In this document: in pieces, positions 37,121 through 48,553 of the stretch | Position numbering within the stretch: the first letter of the stretch is position 1 | Layout: every line of letters starts with the position of its first letter | NCBI GenBank assembly: GCA_963758025.1 | Contig: CAVWUA010000004.1 | Span: 124,001 to 188,000, forward strand | Source of the DNA: CAVWUA01 sp963758025 | Lineage (GTDB): Bacteria; Planctomycetota; Planctomycetia; Isosphaerales; Isosphaeraceae | Direction: 5' to 3' | DNA: 64,000 bases | Notes under the pieces: generated by a model | What the model saw: the letters and a program-made list of their open reading frames with translations, nothing else | Database searches by the model: none | Told to the model about the DNA's origin: nothing | Program-made: the position numbers and the translations under genes

Positions 37121-38510
37121 ATGTCGCAGTTCTGGAAGACCCTCAATCGGACGATCTCCCGATCCCGCCGCCAACGAAGGGGACGAGGAAACCATTCGAA
37201 CCATGCTGAACGAGTCTGACCGCCTCGAGTCTCGCATCCTGCTCTCGACGTTTTTGGTGACGAATAACGAACGATTCCGGCGCCGGTCGCTTCGTCAGGC
37301 GATTCTCTGATGCGAACGGCAGCATGGGCAAGAACGCCACATTCGATCGTCTCTTCAGATCCCTAAAACCGATCCAGGCTTCTCCGGCGACGTCTTCACC
37401 ATTCGGCGAGCGTACCGAACCATCGGTCGCGGTCCAGAAGTACGACGATTGACGGAACCAGCCGAGGCATCGACGACAGGCGACACGAATTCCGGCCGGC
37501 CGCAGGTCGTGCTGGATGCGTGAGCTGACTGTCCAGTGGAGACGGATCGGCGGCTCGACGACGACAACACCGTGCAAGGGCTGGCGATCGCAGCACTTCC
37601 CGCGGGTCCGCTGATCTCCATGAGCGATGCGTTCGCTACGGGTGGCGTGGCGGAGGACAACATTATTCAAGATAATTATATTGGCGACAGACTTCTCCGG
37701 CACACGTTCGGTGCCAAACTCTAGCGGGACTTCAATCGCTCGGCTTCGCCTCGCCTGGCTCTCAGGCAACTGGCAATGTGTATTCGCAACAATTTGAATC
37801 TCGGGCAACAACGGCTCAGGGATTAGTTTGTGCGATTTCACGGCAAACACAGATCGAGAATAATTTGATTGGAACCTGATCGACTCCGCAGGCCCCACTC
37901 GGAAACCTGGGCAAATGGAATCTCATTAGGCCTGCGCAGGAGATCCCACGCAATTTTATTAATAATAACATTATTGCATTGGACAATCTTGATGGAATTC
38001 GTGATTCTCCCGATTACCTTTACGTTGTGTCCCTCACGTCAGACGGACACCAGGGAAACTAATATCACCGAGAATTCGATCGATCAAAACGGCGGTCTGG
38101 GATTCAATTTACTCCCGCCGCCTGTCTGATTCAGGAACCAGCGAACACACCCACGCCCAACGATCCGCAGGCCGTACGGAGACAACGGCGACGAAGAAGC
38201 CCCCAGAATGACCCGGTACTGACCTCGGCTTCCTTCTCCAGTCCGACCGTGACGATCCAGGGCACGCTCGACAGCACGCCGAATACGGCATTCCATCTCG
38301 ATTTCTTTAATAGACCTATCTGTGAACCCAAGCGGTTACGGCGAAGGCCAGTTCGATATCGGCTCGTGAACAGGATGTAACAACCGACGGATCCGGGATC
38401 GCCGACCTTCACAGCCGAACCTGATGTTCATTCAGTCACTCTCCGGTCGCTTCTTCACGGCCACGGCAAGTGACTCATTCGGCAATACCTCGGAAGTTCC
38501 TCGGCCCCCG
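37121..38510 (+). CDS. Giant protein segment 1: N-terminus and first beta-helix module (worst preserved)
   Basis: ATG at 37121 begins MSQFWKTLNRTISRSRRQRR. A frame change leads to MLNESDRLESRILLSTFLVTN, then SLRQAILDANGS, after damaged bases. Helix rungs survive at 37536-37724 (NTVQGLAIAA, EDNIIQDNYIGD). The module's closing domain is legible across three frames at about 38080-38490: NSIDQNGGLG, TIQGTLDSTPNTAFHLDFF, SGYGEGQFDIGS, TDGSGIADFTAEPDVHSVTL and GRFFTATASDSFGNTSE. The closing domain is the same type that ends modules 2 and 3. In the N-terminus, LExRxLLS marks large exported planctomycete proteins; its role is not known to me. Confidence 0.55.
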
Positions 38511-38524
38511 TCTCGCTCCCGATC

Positions 38525-40151
38525 TTTCATCCGTTCACCAACACGGACAATAGCGGTCCGGTGCTCGCTCAGCCAGGCGATTCTGGATGCGAATGCCAAT
38601 TCGGGCCTCGACGCGATTCTATTCGACATCCCCGGCTCCGGTGTTCACACGATCCACCCGACATCGACCCTCCCTCTTCATCACCGGTCCGATCCTCATC
38701 GACTCTGGCTACACCCAACCCGGCTCCAGTCCCAACACGCTCTGGAGCCGGCCAGGGGACCAACGCCGTCATTCAGGTGGAACTCGACGGTAGCGGCGTG
38801 GGCAACGTGGATGGTTCGAGGCTCACCGGCGGGCGCGAGTGCGAGCACGATCCGAGGGCTGGCCATCAATCGTTTCGAAGAGAGCGGGATTAATCTCAAC
38901 GACGTCAGCTCAGTGCGAATCGCGGGGCAATTTCATTGGCACCGACCCGACCGGAACGATCGACCTCGGCAACGGGGTCGGCATTCTTGCCACAGGATCC
39001 CTGGGCTTCACCAACTATTCAATTGGCGGCTTCCTGCCCGCGGACCGCAACCTGATCTCCGGGAACGGGACATCGGATGGTGGGGGAGGGGGCATTTCCT
39101 TCTTCTCCGTCGGTCAAAGCAACATCATGGGTAATCTGATCGGAACCGATGCGACAGGGACCATGAGCCTTGGTAATAACAGTTACGGTATCCACCTCCG
39201 ATCCACCTCCTTCATCGGAATTGGCAACCCCTACCCGATGTTCGGATCTCCGGATTCCTATCGGAACGTGATCTCCGGCCAGGGCGGAGTCGGATCTCGG
39301 GTGGGCAGGGAATTGTGCTTGATTTCGGCTCATCCAACACGCTGATTGTCAACAACTACATTGGCACCGATGTAACAGGCACGTTGGCGATCGGCAACGT
39401 CGAGGCGGGCATCGCGATCGAAGACTCATCGAATACCACTGTTGGCGGCTCGTCGAAGAGTCTTTGCAACGTTATCTCGGGCAACCAGCGGGGCATCCGG
39501 ATTGAAGGCGACGCCACGAACGTTCTCGTGGTTGGCAATTCCATCGGGCCGGACGCGAACGGCGGAGGCGGCATCGGGAATTTTGACTACGGCGTACTCG
39601 TCGCCGGATCGAATGCCGAGATCGGTCAGGCAAGCCCCGACGCGAGCAATGATATTGCTTTCAATGGAACTGGAATCGGGGCCTTCTCCGGCTCCGGCAA
39701 CACGTTCATTGGAAACTCGATTCATGATAACTTCTCTCTAGGAATCGACTTAGGGGTAGATGGCGTCACTGCGAACGATCCAGGCGACGCGGACCTGGGA
39801 CCGAACGGACTCCAGAATTATCCCGTCATCGCCTCGGCAAATACCATCACGGGTTTTGTAGACATTGAAGGGACGCTCCACATCGCACCCGCGACCACCT
39901 ACACGATCCAGTTCTACGCTAGCCCCGCCGCCAGCCCGAGCGGCTACGGGGAAGGCCAGCAATTCCTGGGCGAAATCACCACCGCCCCAACCGATTCCAA
40001 CGGCGATGTCAGCTTCTCGTACGTTTACGACGAAGATTTTGCTGGCGTGATCGTGACGGAGGACTTCACCGGCCGTTACATCACCGCAACGGCCACCTCG
40101 CCGACGGGAGAGACGTCGGAGTTCTCTCGGCGATGCTTGCGGCGCACCTGA
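38525..40151 (+). CDS. Giant protein segment 2: second beta-helix module
   Basis: Opens with a damaged VTNTDNSGPGSLRQAILDAN (about 38530-38600), then DAILFDIPGSGVHTI, GYTQPGSSPNT and STIRGLAINRFEESGINL. Rungs of the parallel beta-helix type follow, NFIGTDPTGTIDLGNGVGIL, RNLISGNGTSDGG, NLIGTDATGTMSLGNNSYGI and NYIGTDVTGTLAIGNVEAGI, at intervals of about 67-72 residues. The closing Ig-like domain (TTYTIQFYASPAASPSGYGE, ITATATSPTGETSEFS) ends at about 40130. The last 279 residues (39315-40151) are in one clean frame; earlier parts cross two frame changes. Confidence 0.68.
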
Positions 40152-42110
40152 TTCAGGTCACCAACACGTCGGACAGCTCGGTCCCGGCTCGCTCCGACAA
40201 GCGATCCTGGACGCCAACGCCAGTAGCGGTCTCGACACGATCGTCTTCAACATCGGCGGAGCCAGCCCGCACACGATCGCCCCGACCTCGGCCCTGCCAA
40301 CCATTACTGATCCGGTCATCATCGACGGCTACACCCAACCGGGCGCCTTGCCGAACACGCTGGCTGCTGGAAACGACGCCACCTTGGCCATCGAATTGGA
40401 TGGCTCCCAGGCGGGCGCGTTGGCAAACGGATTAGCCATCCTCGCCTTAAGTTCCGTCGTGCGCGGACTGGTGATCAATCGTTTCGAGCAATCGGGAATA
40501 CTGATCTCAAACACGAGCGATGTCATCATCGAAGGCAACTTCATCGGCACCGACGTCACAGGAACCATCGCACTACCAAATGCCTTCGATGGTGTATACC
40601 TCGGCCGAGTCACGAACAGCACCATCGGTGGGACGTCTCCGGCGACACTGAAACCTCATCTCCGGAAACCTGATTCGGGGTGTCGAGTTCAACGACATCT
40701 CGACCGGTAACATTGTGCTTGGCAACTTCATCGGCACCGACGTCAATGGCACTCTCCCTTTGGGGAACGGCGAGGACGGCGTCATCACCTACTTCGCCAA
40801 CAACTCCATCGGAGGGACGGGGGTCTCTGACCGCAATATCATCTCCGGGAACAAGAACGGCGTTACGATTTACGGTTCCAACGCCTTGGGAGCCCTCGTC
40901 CAGGGCAACTACATCGGTACCGATGTCACAGGCACATCCCGCCTGGGCAATACGACCAACGGCGTGTTTATCAACGCAGCGGATGAGTACCTCATCGCCG
41001 GGAACCTCATCTCGGGAAATGGTACAAGCGGGATCTTGATCGCGAATAGCCTCGGTTCAGGAGGCATGGTCGCCGGAAATCTGATTGGAACTGACGTCAA
41101 CGGCACTCAGCCCCTGGGCAACTTCGGCAGTCGGCGTACGGACTGTATTCGCGTCGCACCTCACCATCGGCAGTACGGTCTTGGGGGCGGGCAACGTGAT
41201 CTCGGCCAACGGGTACGCCGGCATCTTCCTCGACGGCAGCGGGTCGGTCAGCAATGTCGTGCAGGGCAACCGGATCGGCACCGACATGACCAGCACAATC
41301 GCCCTAAGCAATTCGGGGCCGGGGATACGCCTTACCAATGTCTCGCAGTCAACGATCGGCGGGCTCACCACCAGCACCCGCAACCTCATCTCCGGAAATC
41401 AACAGGCTGGCGTGTTGATCGAATCGCAATCGATCGGCAATCTCGTTGTTGGCAACTTCATCGGCCTCGACGCAAATGGCATGGCTCGTCTCGGCAACGC
41501 CTCCGATGGCGTTCTAGTGGAAGGCGGGGCCAAGGACAATACGATTGGCGGAACCGTCGCCGGCGCACGCAACGTTATCTCAGGGAACGCGAGCAACGGC
41601 ATCCAGATCTTCAGCGCGGGAACCGACAACAACCTCGTCGCCGGCAATTTCATCGGCACAGACATCAACGGCACGTCCCCCATCGGCAACTCCAGCGGCG
41701 TCGTGGTGAGATTGGGAGCTCAGGGAAATACCATCGGCGGCGTAGCCGAGGGTGCGCGAAACATCATCAGCGGCAATGATGTTTTTGGTGTCTCAATCGC
41801 TGATGACGGTACGACGGGAAATTTGGTCCTGGGCAATCGCATCGGGACGAGCGTTGATGGAAAGGAGGCCGTGGCCAATGGCGGGGCAGGCGTCGAGATC
41901 AGCGACGGCGCCACCGGAAACTCGATCGGTAACACCAGCGCCGGAAACATCATCTCCGGGAATGCCGGGCAAGGCATTTATCTCCACGGCTCGGGCACGA
42001 ATGGAAACCACGTCCAGAACAACTGGATTGGAATAAACGTTGATGGGAATTCCTCAATCCCCAACGGCGTGTATGGCGTGGAAATCAGTTTGGGAGCAGT
42101 GCGAATTCCA
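40152..42110 (+). CDS. Giant protein segment 3a: third beta-helix module, first part
   Basis: Begins IQVTNTSDSS with damaged SLRQAILDAN (about 40200), DTIVFNIGGASPHTIAPTSA and VIIDGYTQPGALPNTLAAGN. Frames used in turn are about 40150-40650, 40680-41130 and 41130-42110. Rungs include NFIGTDVTGTIALPNAFDGV, NFIGTDVNGTLPLGNGEDGV, NYIGTDVTGTSRLGNTTNGV, NRIGTDMTSTIALSNSGPGI, NFIGLDANGMARLGNASDGV and NRIGTSVDGKEAVANGGAGV. Each is followed by NTIGG and N(V/I)ISGN turns. This NxIGTDxxGTxxLGN repeat is a right-handed beta-helix pattern seen in large bacterial surface proteins. The sugar or surface it binds is unknown. Confidence 0.7.
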
Positions 42111-43195
42111 TTGGTGGCGCGACCGTCGGCAACATTATCTCGGGCAACGGACTTGATGGAATCTACATTCGCGATTCTGGCACGACGGGGAATCTTGTCA
42201 TCAGAAACTGGATCGGTCTGGATGCCACAGGGAACGGCCCATTGGGAAATCTGGACTACGGCATTCGGGTGGACTCCGCAAACAACATCATCGGCGGTGC
42301 CGGCGTCGGGAATGTCATCGCGGCGAGTCGATTTTCCGGCATCTCGATTGTAGGCGGTGAAGGGACGGTCGTTCAGGGCAACCTCATCGGAACCAACTTC
42401 GACGGAACAGCCGCGATTGGAAACGGGGCCGCCGGCGTTTACGTCGAAGGAGGAAATGGACCCCTCATCGGTGGAGATGCAACTGCGGGCGAAGGAAATA
42501 TTATCTCGGGCAATACCAGCTCTGGCATCTTTCTGACCCTCGGTACATCAGACGTGCAAATCCTGGGCAATCTGATCGGCACGGACGCCAATGGAACCGC
42601 GCCACTCGGGAATGGAAGTTCGGGCATCGAGATTGAACTCAATTCCTTCGACGTCACAATCGGCGGAACAGCCAGTCACGATCGCAACGTCATCTCGGCC
42701 AACGCAGGCTCCGGAATCGTGATCGATGGGGGGTCGCATGACGTGCTCGTTCAAGGGAATCGTATCGGCACGAATGCGGCGGGTACGGAACTCCTTGGCA
42801 ACAGCTTTTTCGCAGGGATCAGGATCCTAGAGCACAACAACACCATTGGAGGAATCGTCGCCGGCGCGGGGGAATTTGATCTCGGGCAATGGCCTGGGCA
42901 TTCAGATCGACGGCAGTGCGGCAACGGAAAACCTGATCGCAGGCAACACGATCGGTCTGGACGTCAACGGCACCACGGCTCTGGGCAATGCGACTGAGGG
43001 CGTGTGGATCGCGAACGGTGCATCCGACAATACGATCGGCGGCGGGATGACGGCCCAATCCCGCAACGTCATCTCCGGCAACGCCGGACAGGGTCTGGTC
43101 ATCGACGGCTCGACGGGGAATCTCGTAACAAGAAACTACATTGGAACTGACATCAACGGCATGCTGCCCTTCCCAATGCCCTCGGTGGAATGAAG
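42111..43195 (+). CDS. Giant protein segment 3b: third beta-helix module, middle
   Basis: Frames change at about 42105, 42235, 42875 and 43190. Readable rungs are NWIGLDATGNGPLGNLDYGI, NLIGTNFDGTAAIGNGAAGV, NLIGTDANGTAPLGNGSSGI, NRIGTNAAGTELLGN and NTIGLDVNGTTALGNATEGV, with turns VIAASRFSGISIVGG, IISGNTSSGIFLTLG and VISGNAGQGLVIDGS between them. The rung spacing stays constant across each frame change, which is the main reason to read these open frames as one original gene. Confidence 0.68.
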
Positions 43196-45238
43196 ATCGA
43201 TAACGCTCCGGGGAACACCATCGGCGGAACAACCCTCGGCGAGGGCAACCTGATCTCGGGGAACACCGGGAACGGCGTAATAATTTTCGGCGCAAGCGCA
43301 GTGGGCAACGTCCTCCTGGGGAACTACATCGGCACGGATGCGGGAGGGGATGCCAATGTCGGCAATACCGGCGACGGCGTGACGATCAACGCGAGCGCGA
43401 ACAACAACACGGTCGGCGGAACGATGGTCGGTGCGGGAAATGTCATCAGTTGGAACGGCGGAAGCGGCATTCTTCTCGACGGCGGCACGGCCAATGTGGT
43501 GCAAGGGAACCTGATCGGTCTCAATGCTGCGGCGATGGCGAGCGAGAAAACGCTCAGCATGGAATCACGCTCGGAAACGGAGGATTCCATACGATCGGAG
43601 GAACAGCGATCGGAGCCCGCAACATCATTTCGGGCAACCTCGGAAACGGCATCAACGCCTCCAGTGGGTGGCGGGTTTTCTTTGATCGAGGGCAACTTCA
43701 TCGGGACCGATCTGACGGGTACCATTCCACTCGGCAACCGACTGACCGGAATTACGCTGGGGAGCGATCAGGGAACGCACATCGGTGGTTCGGAGCCCGG
43801 TGCGGGCAATTTGATCTCGGGCAATAGGCGTGGTGGGATCGAGATCTATACGACGATCGGCCCAGGCAGCGTGATTGAAGGCAATCGCATCGGTACGGAT
43901 GTGACTGGAACGTCTGCCCTGGGCAATGGAACATATGGAATTCTCCTGGCGGGCGCCGTCAATCATCTCGTTGGCGGAATATCTGGAGGCGCTGGCAATC
44001 TGATTTCGGGAAACGACATCGGCGGCATTCATATTGTGCGTCCGGGCAACCGGATTGAAGGCAACATCATCGGAACCAACGTCGCCGGCACCGGACCATT
44101 GGCGAACCTGGGTCCAGGCGTGGAGATCGACGACACGTCGGACAATACCATTGGCGGTACCGTCGCCGGATCAGCAAACCTGATTTCGGGTAATGCGGGT
44201 TCAGGAATCTTTATTCACGGCAGAGGCACGAATGGAAATGTCATCTGGGGCAACCGGATTGGCCTCGACGCCACCGGCACTAGCGATCTCGGCAATGCCT
44301 CGGATGGCGTCACCATCACGGATTCAGCAGGGAATGTGATCGGCGGAACACTCGTCGCCGCACGCAACGTCATCTCGGGAAATGACGGTCATGGGGTACA
44401 GATCATCGCCAATGATCACATGATACCCTCAAATAATTCGGTGCTCGGCAACCTCATCGGAACTGATGCTAAGGGTCTCTCTGCCGTTGGTAATTCCGGT
44501 GACGGTGTGCGCCTCATGGATTCCGTCGATAACCAGATCGGTGGAACCACGGACAGCGGGGCCCGCAACGTGATCTCGGGAAATCTGGCGCGGGGGTCGG
44601 CATCGTCGGCACATTCGCATCGGATAATCGGGTTCAGGGTAATACGATCGGCATGGACATTGTCGAAATGGCCCTCCTGGGGAATGCCGAAAGTGGAGTT
44701 CTCATCCTTGGGGGACGCGGATAATTTCATCGGCGGCACCATTGAGAATCTAGGCAACATCATCGCCGGCAACGGCACCGGCGTACGTGTGGTCGGGGCG
44801 ACAGGTACCGTCATCCGCTTCAATGCGTTCGTCGAGAATGCCGGTCTGGGAATTGACCTCGGCGAAGTTGGCGTCACTCCAAACGACGATCCAGAAGCGG
44901 ACGGACTGACGAATTATCCCGAGATTACCTCGGTTGTTGCGAACCCCGAAGGAGGCACCATCTTCACCGGTTCGCTGATCGGCACCCCTGGGACAACGTA
45001 TACGATCGATTACTACGCGACTCCGGTCGCCGACGACTCGGATCATGGCGAGGGTCGAACGTTCCTCTCCGGACTCAGTTTCGTCATGGATTCTAATGGA
45101 ACCTTCAATTTCTCGAACACACTGCCTGTGGAGTTGACCGAACATCAGTACGTGACCGCAACGGCGACGCAGGATGCACTCGGAACGTCGGAGTTCGCGG
45201 CGAATTATGAGTTTTCCCGGGCGGATCGCCAACCGTGA
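43190..45238 (+). CDS. Giant protein segment 3c: third beta-helix module, end and closing domain
   Basis: A 682-residue open frame, with local excursions at about 43530-43690 and 44590-44700. Rungs are NYIGTDAGGDANVGNTGDGV, NFIGTDLTGTIPLGNRLTGI, NRIGTDVTGTSALGNGTYGI, NIIGTNVAGTGPLANLGPGV, NRIGLDATGTSDLGNASDGV and NLIGTDAKGLSAVGNSGDGV. The helix cap VIRFNAFVENAGLGIDLGEV is followed by the closing domain TTYTIDYYATPVADDSDHGE with YVTATATQDALGTSEFA. That closing domain matches those of modules 1 and 2, so the three modules share one architecture. Confidence 0.78.
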   Translation: MKIDNAPGNTIGGTTLGEGNLISGNTGNGVIIFGASAVGNVLLGNYIGTDAGGDANVGNTGDGVTINASANNNTVGGTMVGAGNVISWNGGSGILLDGGTANVVQGNLIGLNAAAMASEKTLSMESRSETEDSIRSEEQRSEPATSFRATSETASTPPVGGGFSLIEGNFIGTDLTGTIPLGNRLTGITLGSDQGTHIGGSEPGAGNLISGNRRGGIEIYTTIGPGSVIEGNRIGTDVTGTSALGNGTYGILLAGAVNHLVGGISGGAGNLISGNDIGGIHIVRPGNRIEGNIIGTNVAGTGPLANLGPGVEIDDTSDNTIGGTVAGSANLISGNAGSGIFIHGRGTNGNVIWGNRIGLDATGTSDLGNASDGVTITDSAGNVIGGTLVAARNVISGNDGHGVQIIANDHMIPSNNSVLGNLIGTDAKGLSAVGNSGDGVRLMDSVDNQIGGTTDSGARNVISGNLARGSASSAHSHRIIGFRVIRSAWTLSKWPSWGMPKVEFSSLGDADNFIGGTIENLGNIIAGNGTGVRVVGATGTVIRFNAFVENAGLGIDLGEVGVTPNDDPEADGLTNYPEITSVVANPEGGTIFTGSLIGTPGTTYTIDYYATPVADDSDHGEGRTFLSGLSFVMDSNGTFNFSNTLPVELTEHQYVTATATQDALGTSEFAANYEFSRADRQP

Positions 45239-46380
45239 ACCGATCGCGGATGCCGGGCAAGACCTGACGGTTCCCGAAGGAACGCTCTTGCAGTTCGACG
45301 GGCGTGGATCGAACGATCCCGATGGCGACGCGTTGGCGTACGAATGGGACTTCGGCGATGGGAACTTTGGTATGGGAATCACCCCGTTCCATGCCTACGC
45401 CGACGACGGGACCTATACAGTCACTCTAACCGTCCTCGACGGTTTCGGCGGATCGAACAGCGACATGCTCACTGTTCTCGTGACAAACGTGGCCCCACCG
45501 CTGATCACGACCGCGCTCGGCGATCCGTCGGTGTTCTCGCTGATTGCACCCGAGACACACTTCGGCGCACTCGGTCGCATCGATCGGCAACGATTTCGCA
45601 GTCGGCATTCCAGGAGACGATACCTCCGCCCTGGACGCTGGCGCGGTTTATCTCTATTACTACGACTGGTTGTCCAAGCCGGGAACGGCCACTTATGGGC
45701 AAATCGTTCGGAAAGTGCTGACGCTGCCTGGTGCAGACGCCACGCCAGGCGCTGAGTTCGGAGCCTCACTCGCGGCTATCGGGGGTAACCTGCTCATCGG
45801 TGCTCCCGGAATCGACCGGGTTTACCTCTATGTGGCCAACCCGAACAGCCCAGGGTTCGGCGAGCCGATTTCAGGGGGTGTCTTCCACTCCCCTAACGTG
45901 GCGGGAGGCGACCGGTTCGGCGCTGACGTGGCCGCCTTGGGGACGTTGGCCGTGATTCGCGCCCCCGGGACATCGAACGGGGCCGGCGCGGCATACCTCT
46001 TCGATCCCACTTCTCCTACATTGCCAATCGCCTCGTTCACAAACCCGACATCGGACCCCAACGATGAGTTCGGCATATCGGTCGCAGCCTATCCTGGCTC
46101 GGTTGCGAACACGGGACCGTTCGTTCTGGTCGGCACCCTTACGACGATAGCGGGGGATCGACGCGGGGATGGCCTACCTGTTCGGACTTGATCAGTCCGC
46201 TGGAACCTGGGGCTTGATCCAGACGTTCAACAACGCAGAGGCGGGCTCCCTCTTCGGCTGGGACGTGGCGGCACTCGGCGACGGTGAGCAATTCAACACC
46301 TTGATCGGCGCGGCGGGGCCAGAGCCGACGATGGCGCTGCCTACCTTTTCGACCTATCGGGAGTTCGCCGATTGACCCTC
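45220..46380 (+). CDS. Giant protein segment 4: PKD domain and FG-GAP-like propeller
   Basis: A PKD domain occupies about 45235-45500 (EPIADAGQDLTVPEGTLLQF, GRGSNDPDGDALAYEWDFGD, YADDGTYTVTLTVLDGFGG). FG-GAP/integrin-like repeats follow: SIGNDFAVGIPGDDTSALDA, AVYLYYYDWL, FGASLAAIGGNLLIGAPGID, DRFGADVAALG, AAYLFDPTSPTL, EFGISVAAYPG and FGWDVAALGDGEQF. The frame changes at about 45230, 45555 and 46160. FG-GAP repeats often bind Ca2+ in Dx-D-x-D loops, and PKD domains act as spacers or polysaccharide-facing modules in secreted proteins. Confidence 0.72.
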
Positions 46381-47754
46381 ACCACGCCTGAGGCGGGAGG
46401 CGGCTATTTCGGATATTCGGTCGCTGCATCCTCCTCACCCCTTCTGCGTGACACGGATAACAATCTCATTTCGTTAAAAGGGGCCACGGCCTTGATCGGC
46501 GCACCCGCGGCCGTGCTGGGAGGTTATTCATCCGTGACCGCTTATCTCTTTGCCGCGGACAGTGGTGACGTACTCGCCGCCGTTCAACGTCCAGAACCGA
46601 CGCCAGGCGGTCAGTTCGGTGTCACCGTGGCCTTCCGAGGTGTCGATCTTCTCGCTGGAGCAGCGAACGGTCCCTGGCTTGGAGGGAACGGCGCCGAAGA
46701 AGCCTTTCTATTCGAGCGCGGTCCGAGTCTAGGAGGAAACGGACCGGACGTGTACTCGACTTCGTCCCTCGATGTAGGGCAGCATATCGGCCTGTCCGCC
46801 ACAACGGTTTTTGAAACGACAGCCCCCTACGCTTCGGTCATTCTCCATGGGACCATTGATGATCCCGGCGCTCAGGATACACATCTCGTTACGATCGATT
46901 GGAGCGACGGTTCTGATCCTGATCACAATGGATCCGTCGGCGAGGCGTTGACACTCCCGCTCGGCGTGATTTCCTTCAGTGCTCCGCACCGCTACGAGCA
47001 GGACGCCCCCGACAACCTGACCATTTCCATTCTCGTAGCGGATAACAAGGGCGACTCCCGCACCTACAGCCGAACCATCATCGTCCGCAACGCACCTCCG
47101 ATCGTCGATTCCGGGCCCGATCAAGAGGTGGTTGCTGGTACGCCAGTCGATCTGCATGGAACGTTTACGGACTCAGGGCCGCTCGATCAGCACGTACAAA
47201 TATGGACTGTTGTTGCGAATAATGGTGAGGTCATTCCACCGGGAACCGGGCCGGATTTCCAATTCGTCCCAGAACGTCCGGGAATCTACGCGGTGACCTA
47301 TTCCGTCTCCGATGACGATGCCACCTCCAGCGACATCACCCTTATCGTAGTGGAAGACGCACGACCAACGATTGAGGAATCGGACCTGCATCTTGACTCG
47401 GAAATCATCGCCGAGGGAAACCTCGCCACCTTGACTGGCGTGTTCCTTGATCCCAGCCCGCGTCAGACTCACGATGTCACGATTGACTGGGGCGACGGCT
47501 CAACAACCACACTGCTCCGGCTTAGCCCGGGAGTCCTCTCCTTTACGTCCGGGCATACCTATGTGGATGACAACCCCAGCGGCTCACCAGAGGATCTATA
47601 TCAGATCGCTGTCACCGTGACCGATTCCGACGGTGGCACCGATTCAGCGAGAATCGACATTTCGGTTCTGAACGTCCGTCCGTCCATTGCAATTCGTTCG
47701 GTGCAAGGTCCCACGGAGAATCCGGACGCTAGCGCGCTTCCACCTCTTTGCTGA
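46372..47754 (+). CDS. Giant protein segment 5: last FG-GAP repeats and several PKD-like domains
   Basis: One clean 460-residue frame. It opens with FG-GAP-like units (GGGYFGYSVAASSSPLL, TALIGAPAAVLGGYSS, FGVTVAFRGVDLLAGAANG). PKD/Ig-like domains follow with the pattern VTIDWSDGSDPD, NLTISILVADNKGDSRTYSR, VDSGPDQEVVAGTPVDLHGT, YAVTYSVSDDDATSSDITLI and VTIDWGDGSTTTLLRL with ITVTDSDGGTDSARIDISVL-like ends. The (T)IDWGDGS motif is typical of planctomycete PKD strings. The frame shifts at about 47730 into the next segment. Confidence 0.8.
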   Translation: MTLTTPEAGGGYFGYSVAASSSPLLRDTDNNLISLKGATALIGAPAAVLGGYSSVTAYLFAADSGDVLAAVQRPEPTPGGQFGVTVAFRGVDLLAGAANGPWLGGNGAEEAFLFERGPSLGGNGPDVYSTSSLDVGQHIGLSATTVFETTAPYASVILHGTIDDPGAQDTHLVTIDWSDGSDPDHNGSVGEALTLPLGVISFSAPHRYEQDAPDNLTISILVADNKGDSRTYSRTIIVRNAPPIVDSGPDQEVVAGTPVDLHGTFTDSGPLDQHVQIWTVVANNGEVIPPGTGPDFQFVPERPGIYAVTYSVSDDDATSSDITLIVVEDARPTIEESDLHLDSEIIAEGNLATLTGVFLDPSPRQTHDVTIDWGDGSTTTLLRLSPGVLSFTSGHTYVDDNPSGSPEDLYQIAVTVTDSDGGTDSARIDISVLNVRPSIAIRSVQGPTENPDASALPPLC

Positions 47755-48553
47755 GGTGCTCGATCCCGGCGCACCTTGGGACACGTTCACGTACACATGG
47801 AGCGTCGAGAAGGACGGAGTGCCTTTCGATCTCCCATCGGGAACCCTGACAGATCGTTCGACCTTCGCATTCGAACCGAATAACGGTGGTAGCTATGTTG
47901 TGCAACTGATCGTCGTCGACGACGACGGCGGCTTGGCTACGGACCGCGCCTTCCTCGTCGTGGGGACTCCAGGGAACGACTCGATCGTCGTCATGCCACC
48001 CACCGGCATGTCAACCAACCGGATCGTCGTCTTCGGATACGGTGGAGATGATTCGATCGACGCCAGCGGAATCTCGAATCAGTCCGTCGAACTCAATGGA
48101 GGTTCGGGTAAGAACACGCTGATTGGAGGCGACCAGGGCGATTTGCTCATCGGAGGCCCTGAAGACGATGTCATCATCGGCAATGCCGGTCCTGATATCC
48201 TTGTCCCCAATCACGGCGACAACTCCTTGATGGGCGGCAATGGCGACGATCGCTATGTCATCGTCCCCGGCAGCAGTTCGACGCTTTCGGAGACAGAGTC
48301 CGACGGCAAGGATACTGTGGACTTCTCGCAAGTCACCACCGGTGGCGGTGTGGATGGCTCACTTGGTCTCTCGTTGACCCTTGCATCGGAATTGCCGCAG
48401 GCCGTCGATGGAGTCAACTTTGTGACTCTCCTCGGTATATTCGAAGGAATTATCGGAACAGATTTTAATGATACATTCACAGGAAATGACGTCGGTAATA
48501 ACATCCAAAGCAGGTTCAGGTCGCGATCAGATATATGGTGGCATCGGCATTGA
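47687..48553 (+). CDS. Giant protein segment 6: PKD end and first RTX-like calcium repeats
   Basis: Useful from about 47740. A PKD/Ig domain (VLDPGAPWDTFTYTWSVEKD, YVVQLIVVDDDGGLATDRAF) leads into hemolysin-type nonapeptides (FGYGGDDSIDASG, GGSGKNTLIGGDQGD, LLIGGPEDDVIIGNAGPD, LMGGNGDDRYVI). A non-repeat insert follows (VDFSQVTTGGGVDGSLGLSL to FEGIIGTDFNDTFTGNDVGN), as often found between RTX blocks. The frame changes at about 48505, where the main RTX array begins. Confidence 0.75.
   Translation: MQFVRCKVPRRIRTLARFHLFAEVLDPGAPWDTFTYTWSVEKDGVPFDLPSGTLTDRSTFAFEPNNGGSYVVQLIVVDDDGGLATDRAFLVVGTPGNDSIVVMPPTGMSTNRIVVFGYGGDDSIDASGISNQSVELNGGSGKNTLIGGDQGDLLIGGPEDDVIIGNAGPDILVPNHGDNSLMGGNGDDRYVIVPGSSSTLSETESDGKDTVDFSQVTTGGGVDGSLGLSLTLASELPQAVDGVNFVTLLGIFEGIIGTDFNDTFTGNDVGNNIQSRFRSRSDIWWHRH

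Noticed and set aside
39000..44900. Beta-helix rungs as DNA-level direct repeats of a mobile or integron array
   Set aside because: Similarity is at protein level with drifting DNA sequence; no attC-like sites or integrase.
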